In this document: one piece after another, positions 24,103 through 34,062 of the stretch
Layout of the letters: every line of letters begins with the position of its first letter
Numbering within the stretch: position 1 is the first letter of the stretch
From: Diaporthe sp. PMI_573
Lineage: Eukaryota; Ascomycota; Sordariomycetes; Diaporthales; Diaporthaceae
Direction: 5' to 3'
DNA: 64,000 bases
Assembly: GCA_021399435.1 (NCBI GenBank)
Contig: JAJTUP010000016.1
Location: forward strand, 496,001-560,000
Notes under the pieces: generated by a model
What the model was told of the DNA's origin: nothing
Databases searched by the model: none
The model's input: only the letters and a program-made list of their open reading frames with translations
Position numbers and translations under genes: made by a program

Positions 24103-25512
24103 ATGCCTACTATGGAGGACATACATGTCGAATCAGGCTTGGAAGGTCTGACGCTCGACATTCTGGGGCAGGCGGAGCGCATCAACCGCCTTTACACCCA
24201 ACTCACCCTTTGTTTCCCAGTCCGAGACGACTCACTGAGCTTCCGGGCGGAGGTCATCGACAACTTGGAGAGAGGTCTCGTACGACTAAGTAAGGAGTTC
24301 CCGTGGATCGCAGGAAAAGTGGTTCAAGACGACGACGTGTTCAAGGTCATACCCGCCAAAACAGCTCTAAGCCTGGTGGTCAAGGAGTTGCGAGACTACG
24401 ACACGGTGCCGACCTGGGATGAGCTAAAACACGCAAACTTCCCCTTTCACATGCTAGACGAAGATGTGGTTGCACCTTGCAAGACCATGGTCGAGCCCGA
24501 AGCAGAGCGACCTGTCTTGATGGTCCAGGCGAACTTCGTGAGGGGTGGTCTCTTGCTCACGGTCAACGCTCAGCATGGGAGCATGGACATGGCAGGCCAG
24601 GGACAGGTTGTTTCACTGTTCGCTAAGGCATGCCGCGGAGAGGAATTCACCAAAGACGAAGTGGAAATTGGGAAGATGCGACGCACAGGCCGGATACCTA
24701 TATCCGACCACGAAATAGCATATCATTGCGAGCCGCCGAACCCCGGACAGGAAGAGGTCGCTCAGGACGCGAAACCACGTGAAGCACAACCAACCACGCC
24801 TTTGGACGCCCTCGTGTGGGCATACTTTGATTTCTCCGCTGCCTCTCTGTCCAGTCTCAAGGAAGTCGCTACCCAGACACTCAACACGTTAAACTGTACT
24901 TACCCAGGGTTCGTATCAACGGACGATGTACTCACCGCCTTCATCTGGCAGTCCATCACCCGTGCACGAGAGCCGCATCTGGATCACCCATGGGCAACAG
25001 TGACAACACTCAGCCGCAACGTCGACATCCGCCGCTATTACGACCTGCCATCTACGTATCCTGGCCTAATGACCAGCGAGACGCGGCACCCGTGCCGCGT
25101 GGATGATATCGTCGAACACAGACCCCTTGGCGTGGTTGCATCAGGCCTTCGTGCGGCATTAAACCCTGCCCTGCTCAGGATGGGTGTGCAATCTCGAGCC
25201 ACAGCCATCGCACGGAACAGAGAGGCAGTGTTGCAGAGAAACATTGCGGCCATGAGCGACCCTCGCTTCGATGTCAGGCTCAGCTCCTGGGCGAAGGAGA
25301 AATTGTATGATTTAGACTTTGGTCCCTGTCTCGGAAAGCCGGAAGCGGTGAGGAGACCAAAGTTCGGGAATGGTGCCAGAGAGGGACTGGTCTATTTTCT
25401 TCCGAAGGGAAGGGATGGGAGCATCGTGGTCGGAATCTGTCTAAGGCAGGAGGACATGGACCGCCTGAGAATGGATAAAGAAGTTCTACGATGCGCGACG
25501 TGGATCGGTTAG
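24103..25512 (+). CDS. BAHD-type acyltransferase, trichothecene 3-O-acetyltransferase-like
   Basis: A single-exon frame of 469 aa. Enzymes of this family move an acyl group from acyl-CoA to a hydroxyl of a small molecule. The catalytic HxxxD motif appears as HGSMDM at about residue 160 and the structural DFG motif as DLDFGPCLGKPE near residue 405. Both have the expected spacing and the length fits the family (about 450-480 aa). The closest named fungal relatives by pattern are the TRI101-like 3-O-acetyltransferases, which in trichothecene producers protect the cell from its own product. No trichothecene synthase is in the window, so the substrate is open; a general detoxifying or secondary-metabolite acyltransferase is equally possible. 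The first ATG is used; a second lies four codons in. Confidence 0.85.
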   Translation: MPTMEDIHVESGLEGLTLDILGQAERINRLYTQLTLCFPVRDDSLSFRAEVIDNLERGLVRLSKEFPWIAGKVVQDDDVFKVIPAKTALSLVVKELRDYDTVPTWDELKHANFPFHMLDEDVVAPCKTMVEPEAERPVLMVQANFVRGGLLLTVNAQHGSMDMAGQGQVVSLFAKACRGEEFTKDEVEIGKMRRTGRIPISDHEIAYHCEPPNPGQEEVAQDAKPREAQPTTPLDALVWAYFDFSAASLSSLKEVATQTLNTLNCTYPGFVSTDDVLTAFIWQSITRAREPHLDHPWATVTTLSRNVDIRRYYDLPSTYPGLMTSETRHPCRVDDIVEHRPLGVVASGLRAALNPALLRMGVQSRATAIARNREAVLQRNIAAMSDPRFDVRLSSWAKEKLYDLDFGPCLGKPEAVRRPKFGNGAREGLVYFLPKGRDGSIVVGICLRQEDMDRLRMDKEVLRCATWIG

Positions 25513-26312
25513 TGATCTGAATTTATTAGCCTTGCTGTTCAGGATCGTTGGTATGCTTTCCCATGGCACGTTACCAGGTCGATTTATGCCAGCCCTGAAT
25601 TACACTAAGCCGAACTACCTGCTTATATGCGAAAGAAGAATTATGAAAATGTTAAACGAAATCATGACTCGTACATGACCATTCATTGGCGCGAATGATA
25701 GTCAACCCCATGCTCGCCAGGACTTCGACTCTGTTCGAAATAGTGTAAGTTAATGATGAGTTGCATCGAAGGTGGAGAACGGGTTGGCTTACACCAGGTA
25801 TATAACCTTGTTGGTGGAGGATCCGGCAAAAGCCCCTGGGCTACTACGGGATATCTGCCATTGGATACAAGGGACGGGTGAACTTCCATGTGTGTTTTAT
25901 TCTCTGCGGATGGATCCGGTGAGTTGGAGTTGGATCGAGAACAAATTTTGAACGGTGTGAATACAGTAGCTTGATTCTAAAACAGTCGATATATGGAACA
26001 AGAACAATTTGCTACGACATATAGATATCGATTGTTGTCGCCTTTCTATGCGACTGGCTCGTAAGACTATCGCTTAGGACGTGTACATCACCACTCCAGC
26101 CAATCCATCGCACCACCCTTCTTTCCGATCTCAAGGTCGACGTCCCTCAGTATCTCAAAGCTAACGTCTTCAAGCTCTGAACCAGGTTCGACCCTTTGAA
26201 CGCGAGATGCAACAGGCGCTAGAACTAAAGTATCCAGTAGATATCTCACGGCCTCACATGCCCGTCAAGGAGTAGTACCTGCTGAAACGGGGCGGTGCGG
26301 TTGCAAGTTGCT
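25513..26312. other. Spacer of convergent genes, no gene
   Basis: About 0.8 kb between the 3' end of the acyltransferase and the 3' end of the small secreted peptide gene. Nothing else is recognised. Confidence 0.35.
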
Positions 26313-26507
26313 CTAACAGCAACCACGGTTGGCACAGGCGTTGAAGCAAGGCGCACCGGGCTGGGGGCAGCCGGCACAGTTCTGTCGGTCTTCGAGCATG
26401 GCTGCCACACCATTGTCATTGGGCGCCATGTTGGGTGCCGCCGTGACGAGGGAAGCTCCGGCGACGAGGAGAGTGAGGGCAACTTTGAGTGTGTTGAGGC
26501 ACAACAT
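26313..26507 (-). CDS. Small secreted cysteine-rich peptide precursor (64 aa)
   Basis: The precursor has a hydrophobic signal peptide (MLCLNTLKVALTLLVAGASL, cleavage probably after VTAA), a short acidic propeptide (PNMAPNDNGVAAMLEDRQ) and a compact C-terminal module. That module has six cysteines spaced C-x2-C-x6-C-x3-C-x4-C-C, ending two bases-triplets before the stop. All six lie in the last 22 residues, so a disulfide-stabilised mature peptide is likely. A TATAAATA box lies about 120 bp upstream of the ATG. Secreted peptides of this type in fungi are often effectors or antimicrobial peptides, but I recognise no named family. It could also be the first exon of a longer gene, although the stop follows the last cysteine directly, which argues for completeness. 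Confidence 0.6.
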   Translation of the reverse strand: MLCLNTLKVALTLLVAGASLVTAAPNMAPNDNGVAAMLEDRQNCAGCPQPGAPCFNACANRGCC

Positions 26508-26627
26508 TGTGACTGAAGTGTTGTTCTGGAGAAGGTGGAGTTTTGTAAGTATGTGGTTTGTAATTACTGATGTAGGGTATGAGTCTTGGGCTTAGGGAGA
26601 AGCGGGAAAAGCTGGCGGAGTAGCACA

Positions 26628-26635
26628 TATTTATA
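26628..26635 (-). promoter_or_regulatory. TATA box of the small secreted peptide gene
   Basis: A perfect TATAAATA on the minus strand, 121-128 bp upstream of the ATG at 26507. The position is reasonable for a fungal TATA promoter with a leader of about 90 nt. Such boxes are common in strongly inducible fungal genes. Confidence 0.45.
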
Positions 26636-28078
26636 TTGCTGATGTTTTGCTCAGATCAAGTCATTACTAGGTACCCGAAAGGATTTGGGATCATGTCTGC
26701 GGAATACGAACTTTAGACTCTGCGTAGTTGTCATATTCAGCATATCCGGGTCTAGACTCTATATGCCTTTCATTGTAATGCAGGAGAAAAGGTTGACTGA
26801 GTCAGGAAAAAGGAAAGCTTATTGCACCTGCCGATACACCGGTGACCATTTCTTTTCAGCTTCGGGTGTCGGTCGAGGAACGAAACCGAGTTAATTGTCC
26901 TTGCCCTTGTCGCCAAGCATTGATGCCGAGGATTAAACGAAGCTGGGGACGGCTCGGCCTCCTCATGCAGAGAATTCCAGGAGCGTAACAGATGCTGCCT
27001 AAGCTCATGGGGCTTTCATCCGGAAGTGTTACAAGTATGGACCAACAGAGATAATCATTTATACCCCAAGTCTGGGGACGAAAAGGGCATCATGCAACAG
27101 ACCTCCACCTGTTGCCTCCACCACAGCAACGCCACGGCGCCTGACAGTACTGACTGCAGGCCATGGCACTTCTGCTAGGTGGAATCGAAAGCATGGATCG
27201 CGCTAGACTTGAATACCGGGGTCAGACGCCGCGAAACGTGATCATCCTGCCACTGCATCCCAAGGCTCAGGCGCGTCTAAGGAGAGTCGTGTTTATCGAC
27301 CAGAACATACGAATTATATGGAAACTATCGACATAGGGAGAGCTGTCTTTCTATTTTGCGAAGCCACCGTGGAATTCGATAAATCAGTCTTGAAACAATA
27401 GATTCTGGATTTTAACGACTGGGTCCCGCCAGAGTAGTGTCACCGGCCCAGGCTTCGCCAGCAGTGGCCGTTGCGGGAGTTTGGATACCGCACAAGGGCG
27501 CAATATGAGTTTTATGAGCCCCGGTCTCTACTTTGAATGCAGAGAATCGCTTAACAATGAATACATTGGATAGAGATTCTCCCGGTTGCTGGATGTCAAG
27601 GAGAATTGAGAGAAAAACTCTCTTATTAACTACTTATGAAAACTGTGGATACTTCTGATTGTGAACCTTCAGGGCGGACGCGGTTATTGGCAATCAGGTG
27701 GCGAAAAAAGTCCGACTTTGTGGTCATGTGCTATTATTTCTCGCACACGAACATATGCGTGGCCCCCGAAGCCAGGCCATCTCTCTCCACCCGATTACCT
27801 TTCCTATCTGGCAAACTGTGACAAAGCCAAGCATTTCCCACTCATAATTCCAATAAAACAAGAAGCATCACACATCATTCCAATAACACAGCCACATTGC
27901 GACACATTCGACAAGCACTTATTGTTCAATTATCCCCTACCAAATTACTCCAAAGTGAATACTTCCAGAGTAGGTTTTATTCTACGTACCATTGGGCACT
28001 GTGAACTACCCACGTTGTTGTGGCGGCTCAGAGACATTCCAGCACAGCTCGTGTCTAAAGATATGTGACGACTCCTCG
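26636..28078. other. Intergenic stretch, nothing recognised
   Basis: About 1.4 kb. Small plus-strand frames around 27636-28068 have no motif or credible start context. Confidence 0.4.
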
Positions 28079-29086
28079 TCACGCCTTCAAAAAGGCGAAG
28101 GACAGCTTCGGTGCCTTGCTTTCCCACCATGGCCATATTAGACTTTCGCGGTCGTTGCTTGCACCATCCTCGGATTCCTCATCATCAGATTCCTCATCAT
28201 CGACTTGCACGTAGTAGGGCGGCTCAAGATCCACACCCCTCTCGGACATTATATCGCGGAAGTCTTCCGGCAAGATCCCGCGCCCTGTATCGTCCAGCCC
28301 TTGGTCTCTTCTGCACAAAGCCTGGTAATTTTGAAAGGCTGAAAGGCACCTGTCCGGCCCACCTTTGGCGCCCATTTCGTACAGAGCAGCATTGTCAATA
28401 TCCACAACTTGAAGTTGGTTCCAGGAAACCTGGCCACGAGGAACGTCGACCATGACGACCAGGTTAGGCAATCCCCAGAACTCAGCCATTAGCTGGCCAA
28501 GGCAGGTCTCACTATCGACGCCCTCACACGACTCGGAGCTCGGGTCTGCCCAGAGAAGGGCCTGTTCGAACGTATCGAGGCTGATCATAGCATATTTGAT
28601 TGCGTGCAAATCAATCCATTCTGTTATAGAGTCCTCAAATTGTTCAATGTCGTGATTAATATGAAAGGCCACAGGAGGCCGACCACAATCAGGCACAAAA
28701 GTCGAATCCCAAATCTTGTCCACGTATCGCATCAAGTCATCCGGTATCCAAAAAACATCCCGCGCCAGATGAAGTGTGGGTGCTGTGGATTGGGAGAGCC
28801 GGGTCGCATCGAGGAGGCGGGTCGCAACGTTCCTACTGGAACTACATACGGCCAAGAGGCTCTGGGCCACCACGGAGGACGGATCCGCGATTAGTTGCTC
28901 GCGGTTATCCAACTTCAGTTTCCAGTACCAGTCCCATTCACCATAAGCATCATCATCAGGCTCCTGGACTGGTTTGGCATTCAGGAGTACGATGCGACGT
29001 TTGTCTATGCAGCGAAGGAACTCTTCCCACACCATGAGCTGAAGCTCCACCGGGAGCGATTGAAAATAGTGGAAAACGCCGGGCAT
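28079..29086 (-). CDS. 2EXR-domain protein
   Basis: A single-exon frame of 335 aa starting at the ATG at 29086. The N-terminus HYFQSLPVELQLMVWEEFLR is the signature of the fungal 2EXR family (F-x2-LP-x-E-L-x3-IW), a lineage-expanded group of unknown function that resembles F-box proteins at its start. The middle contains a FWIPDDLMRYVD block and a HINHDIEQFEDSI segment, often seen in this family as short conserved patches. The C-terminus has an acidic run (DDEESDDEESEDGAS) coded by a small GAT/GAG-rich repeat. No signal or membrane segment. Confidence 0.8.
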   Translation of the reverse strand: MPGVFHYFQSLPVELQLMVWEEFLRCIDKRRIVLLNAKPVQEPDDDAYGEWDWYWKLKLDNREQLIADPSSVVAQSLLAVCSSSRNVATRLLDATRLSQSTAPTLHLARDVFWIPDDLMRYVDKIWDSTFVPDCGRPPVAFHINHDIEQFEDSITEWIDLHAIKYAMISLDTFEQALLWADPSSESCEGVDSETCLGQLMAEFWGLPNLVVMVDVPRGQVSWNQLQVVDIDNAALYEMGAKGGPDRCLSAFQNYQALCRRDQGLDDTGRGILPEDFRDIMSERGVDLEPPYYVQVDDEESDDEESEDGASNDRESLIWPWWESKAPKLSFAFLKA

Positions 29087-29785
29087 TGCGGCTGCTTGGT
29101 GACTGTACGAAGGCTGTAACAGTGAATTGCTGCTGTAGGTCGGTGGATAGTCGTCTGACGTTGTGCGCGGTTCTTTAGTGCTAGTGATTAGGTACTTACC
29201 TGTTGATCGAGTGTTTTCAATGGTAGCAGCAGTGTCTGTTGTGGAAGTCTATAAGAACTTTGGACCTGTGTGAATTAGATTGGACTTTATACATCGTACT
29301 TGCTTCTTCATTTGGACAATGCTATGTAGAGGTCAAGTCCAGACAATAAATCCTCGTTTCCCTCCGTATTAATGAAATGGCCAATGAAACGGCCGGTTCC
29401 ATTGTGTGACTCATGTTGTAATCGAACACTTCGACCCGCCTCTTACCGCATGTCCATTATCTATAATTTTCAATGATAGTCTTTGCCCGGGTGACAATGG
29501 GCGCTGTAGCGTCTTACATAAATTTGTCTTCAGGTCTGTTGGGCTTACATTGGAGATGTGTCAACTGGTGTTTTAGTGCGGTTCAGCGCTTCGAATCAGG
29601 GGTGCCGAATAGGACTATGGCGAGTTATTTGTAATCACGGAAATCTAAGAGCTTCCGCCCCCGTTAGACGATGGCAATTAATAAAACAGCCTCCCATCAA
29701 CGGAGTAAATTCAACAAGTCTTACTGTATACCTGAACTATACCGGCCGTAAAACGCAGCTATTCAAGAACGATTCAAGAACGAAA

Positions 29786-30765
29786 ATGGTCAAGATCGCA
29801 CTTGCAGGTGGCACATCTGGGATAGGCTTGGCCATCCAGACTGCGTTGAAAGCTCAAGATTCGCACGAATATGTTCTCTTCACAAGAACACCCAGCGATG
29901 ATTCCCAAGCCGTGGTTGTCGATTACACGTCAATTTCTAGCCTCGCGGGGGCCTTGAAAACCCACTCCATCCATACTGTCATATCTGCAATCTCCATTGG
30001 CGATGAGGCTAGCGGATTGGCCCAGTTGAACTTGATCGAGGCATGTGTCAGTTCTGGATGTGTGAAGCGGTTTCTTCCCAGCGAGTTTGGCGCAGACTAC
30101 AAAGAGGAGTATGATCCCTTGCCTAGAACACTCCCTGGTTGTGTGTGGTTTCTCATTGAATGTACAGATCTATCCAACATATGCCCTCGTACGCCTACAA
30201 GTTCAAAGCCCGCGAGGCGCTCTCGGAAACGGAGTTAGAGTATAGCATTGTCTCGATCGGCATGTTCCTCGACTACTGGGGACACCCTCATATTCCCACC
30301 GTGCTCGACCCTCGTAAGGGCACTTCGGTCTTCATCGATCTAGCTCACAATTTCGCGGCCATACCAGGAAAAGGTGAGACCTTCATGGTCTTCACCCATA
30401 GCACAGATGCAGCGCGCTTCGTTGTTGCCATGATGGGTCTTACTAAGTGGTCCAGGTCGACCTTCTTCGCCGGGGATCGCCTCAATCTGAAACAATTCCT
30501 AGAACGTGCCGAGGAAACGAAGGCGGTGGAATTTGAGGTACACTATGATGACTTGGAGAGTATTCGATCTGGTAATGCGACCCTACCACCGAATGTAAAG
30601 GAATGGTTGCCCAGTGAAGAATGGGCCCCGATGTTTTCGACCATCGCAATGACATATCTGGGCGGTGGCTTTGATTTGGATATGGCGAAATGCCACAACG
30701 ACTTGTTTCCCGAGATCAAACCCCTCAAAGTTCAGGATATTCTGAATGCATGGAACGGGAAATGA
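29786..30765 (+). CDS. NmrA-like / isoflavone-reductase-like NAD(P)-binding protein, frame change unresolved
   Basis: The N-terminal half starts at ATG 29786 with MVKIALAGGTSGIGLAIQTA, a Rossmann GGxxGxG nucleotide-binding loop. It continues to VKRFLPSEFGADY, the conserved block of NmrA-like and isoflavone-reductase-like proteins. The C-terminal half (from about 30180, PSYAYKFKAREALSET to the stop at 30765) is in another frame and also fits the family. The two must be joined near 30130-30210. Only very short introns (20 or 23 bp) would keep the conserved SYAYKFKA stretch; a 59-bp GT-AG intron keeps the frame but deletes it. So either a very small intron, an indel mutation or a sequencing error is present. 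Such proteins act as redox sensors or reductases of small molecules; the substrate is unknown. Confidence 0.7.
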
Positions 30766-31104
30766 TTCTTTTGGCATGTCCTCCATGTAGCTTGTGGCTG
30801 GCTTGATCTGTTGGCCGACCAATGCTTTGGGTGGAAGAGACGAAGGTGCATATTTATCGATGTTGGCGATGTCATTCGCGCCGAGTATGTCTCTAATTAA
30901 AAAATTTAAATGAGTCTTAGGATAAAACCTAGATGATAAGCGATGTTAAACCCAACTTTACAATTAAAGTCCGACTTCGACAGCCGTCTGGCAAGGTTAT
31001 TGGAGCCCATTGAGTAACCCTAGAGATCGCAGGGCAGATGCACCGGATTCTGTCTGCAATACAACAACACATTCTATTGATCATAATTTCATAAGCCCCA
31101 GGAT
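30766..31104. other. Short spacer of convergent genes
   Basis: 339 bp between two 3' ends. AT-rich in places, no gene. Confidence 0.35.
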
Positions 31105-33212
31105 TTATAACCGCGCAGGCAACTCCTGCGGCCTACTAGTCTCAGTCCCCATTTCCACCGGGCCATTCTGCATGACCGTCTCGTGGGGCTTGTGCTCGAC
31201 GCCCATCTCGTACGGGCCGTGTCCAACTCCCGGCTGCTGCTTCCAGTACGGTACCGAGCTGTTGTTGAGCTCAATGGCGTAGTGCTGGTAGTTCTGCGAG
31301 ATGGCGGGGTCGTAGCCGGCAATGTCGCGGTCGCTGGACGGAAGAGGCGCCATGGCCGCGGACGCCGCCGCCCGTCGCCGCCGCCGCCGCACGAAGAACC
31401 AGACGGCACCCACGACGAGGCCCACGCCCAGGAGCCCACCCACAACACCACCAATGATGGGTCCGTTCGGGGAGGACGTGTTATCGTTCGGGGAAGACAC
31501 ATTATCGCTCAGGGAGGATGCATCACCGTTGCTCTCGCTGTCTAGATGTTGGTGGTGCTTAGTTGTATACACGCAAGTGCGATGAGGGATAAGAGCCCCG
31601 GGATTGCATACCGCTCGTGATGAAGAGCGCCTTCACGTCGTCATCGTTCCATTCTACCGAGTCAAGACCGCTAGTACACAGACCTGTTAGTTCCGACCCC
31701 TTCACAAGGACCGGACGGGGCCACCTACCCATTTGCATACCAATCGGCAATGGCCTGCGGGGGCTCATAGGGCCCGGCATCGGCATCATATTGGTGCTTC
31801 CAGGACAGCGAGGGCAAGTCAAGGACTGCGAGCCCCTGGTACCAGACATCGGGTTTCGTGAAGTTTCCGCCGCCGGCGCCGGTGCCTCCTACGACGAGCA
31901 TCTGGCGGTTGTTGGCAACGATACACGCGTGAGAGCTGCGCGGCTCCGAGGTCGTATTGGCCTGGAACCAGACGAAGCCCGGGAGCGACAGCACATACAG
32001 GTCCGACTGAATCCAGCCAGCGCGGTCTTCGCGGAAGTCGTTGCCGCCGTACATGTATCTGCCGGGGGAAGGAGTCAGCCGCGGTGTCTGGTCTTGGGGA
32101 CGGGCCGGGATGACTTAGGGGGTGAGAGTAGGGATGGAACAGAGGAAATCGCGGACATCTCATAAGTGCCATTCGGGCCCTGCACGCCCGCGACGCAGTG
32201 GCGGTCCCGCGGGGGCGGACGAACCCCTGACGTCTGCTGCGCATACCACTTGTCATTCTGAACGTCGTAAAACTTCAGCTCGGCCATGTCGATAAAGAAT
32301 TGGCCATTTTCTTGGTCCTTCAATTCCTGCAGGCCATAGACTTGGCCGCCGATGGGGAAGAAGAGGCCGTTCCGGCCAAAGTTTGCGGCGCAAGCGGCGT
32401 CGCCGTACATCGACGTACCGTACCTGTTGAAGCCCAACTTGTTGGACTCGTCGACAGCCGAGACGTTGTCCCAGGTCCGTGTCTCCATGTCGTATGTCAC
32501 CAGACCTGGCGTCGGCAGCCTGCCGGTCGTCTCGCGCCGCGAGTCGGTGTAGGAGCTCTGATGGCCACCGAGATAGAGGGCTTTGCCGTTACATGTTGCC
32601 GCCGAGGCTGCGGTCGTGCGCACTAGGTCAACCAGTTCCTCCGCATTCGCCGCGTTCGGCTGACTCCACTCGCCGCCGCCGTCGTCGTTGGCCGTAAACT
32701 GCCATAGCTCCCTCCTCGTAGGGAGTGTGCCAGGGAGGGCCCACCCGCCCCATAGGTACGCAGTCTGTTTTTGGGGATCTCTCCAAAACGCGGCTTTACT
32801 GAATGACGGGGCCTCCTGTTCCGTCACTTTGAACTCTACCGTCGAGTTGACCCATGACTCCTTAAGGCTTACCGACAAGGTATCGTTGACTGTTGCGAGA
32901 TACGTAAGTACAGCATTGTCTAGTGTTGAAGGAATTCAATTACGTGGCCAACGGGGCTCGCCGTTGTTCAGCGCGATCTCTCCATCGACCAATTGTGAAA
33001 ACAGTCCACCGGTAATATAGAGATAGTCGTTAAGAATAGTAACTATGGGCTCGATGTTAGAGTTGAGGGTTCGGCGCGCGGGGGAGTGCCATCGTACTTG
33101 CAGGCTCTCTCCTAGCCACAAAGTTTTCAGCCGACGGCGCAGAGGGGACGTTTTGGCAATCTGCAAGCTGCCAAAGCAGCGGCGTCCAAAACCAAACATG
33201 CAGCACCTTCAT
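31105..33212 (-). CDS. Kelch-repeat single-pass membrane protein, six exons
   Basis: Exons are 33212-33098, 33042-32944, 32889-32157, 32058-31729, 31670-31612 and 31541-31105. Introns are 55, 54, 98, 58 and 70 bp, and the product is 590 aa. The start MKVLHVWFWTPLLWQLADC is a probable signal peptide. The extracellular part has kelch-like blades (NDYLYITGGLFSQ, AYLWGGWALPG, YEIYMYGGNDF, QMLVVGGTGAGGG) as in fungal galactose-oxidase-like propeller wall proteins. A Ser/Asn-rich stalk with short imperfect repeats precedes one transmembrane helix (IIGGVVGGLLGVGLVVGAVW) and an arginine-rich stop-transfer run, so the C-terminal 110 residues are cytosolic. The architecture suggests a surface sensor or adhesion protein; no ligand can be deduced. 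The fifth exon (59 bp) and the last splice site are chosen by frame and consensus. Confidence 0.85.
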
Positions 33213-34062
33213 CTCCGAGTACTCGCGGAACCGAACCGCTGTAGAAAAGCTTCTTCCGCAAGGAAACACAGCAAGGTCGAAAAGGCGAGGGAAAGGGTGG
33301 TATAGACCAACATTGGACATCAGGGGGCCGCCGCCCTTTTTCTTAAGGCTCGAGACACCGGTAGCCGAGCCGTGATCGACATTGCTGAGTGATATGGGGG
33401 GATCTTGGCCACATTAGCGCTGAGAAAACGGAAAATCGGCTCTATTTTGGAGATCGACAAGTAACAAAATTTGGTAGGCAAGTAAAAGAGGAGCACTTGG
33501 CTGAATGATTGGTATATATATATTCTTAGCCGCCAAGATGTCTCAGCCGCCCCGGGAACACGAAACGTCAGCGTGTTCACGATGATGAGATTATCATCTA
33601 TATAAAGCGTAGCCTTGTAAATGTTTACCAAAGGCGTGGCCATGGAGGATGCCGAGTATATGCCAGGGCCGTTGGGCTGAACGCCCGCAGGACCAATTGA
33701 GTCTGATCACATGCCTTATCTCATCGGCCCAACTGGTCTGTAGAATCACAGCCAGGCCATTCTGTGGCTTTGCTGGACCTTTTCTTTCGTTAGACAACCA
33801 TAGCTGTATATCAACAGTTCTTCACATTCAACTTGCCCCTCATTGCCATAAGACGTGAGGATCGTCTCAAAGTATCCGTATACACATGCTATTGATGACG
33901 CTCTTTTCATCCCTGCGGGTAAAGCTTGGCACGCTTGAAGCGGTTGGGATGTTGACTTTCATGCGGTCTTCATCCCTGGTCTAGCGATGTTGTCACAGCT
34001 CAACGTCTCCACATGCCCCGCTAAAATATTTGTGCTCCGTTGTTCCATCTCATAGGGTATGA
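33213..34062. other. Spacer, no gene
   Basis: About 0.85 kb between the kelch gene start and the transporter 3' end. It contains a short TATATATATATT run near 33514-33525 and nothing else of note. Confidence 0.35.

Noticed and set aside
31183..31545. Plus-strand frames opposite the last kelch exon
   Set aside because: Complement of the Arg-rich and Ser-rich coding region; no independent support.
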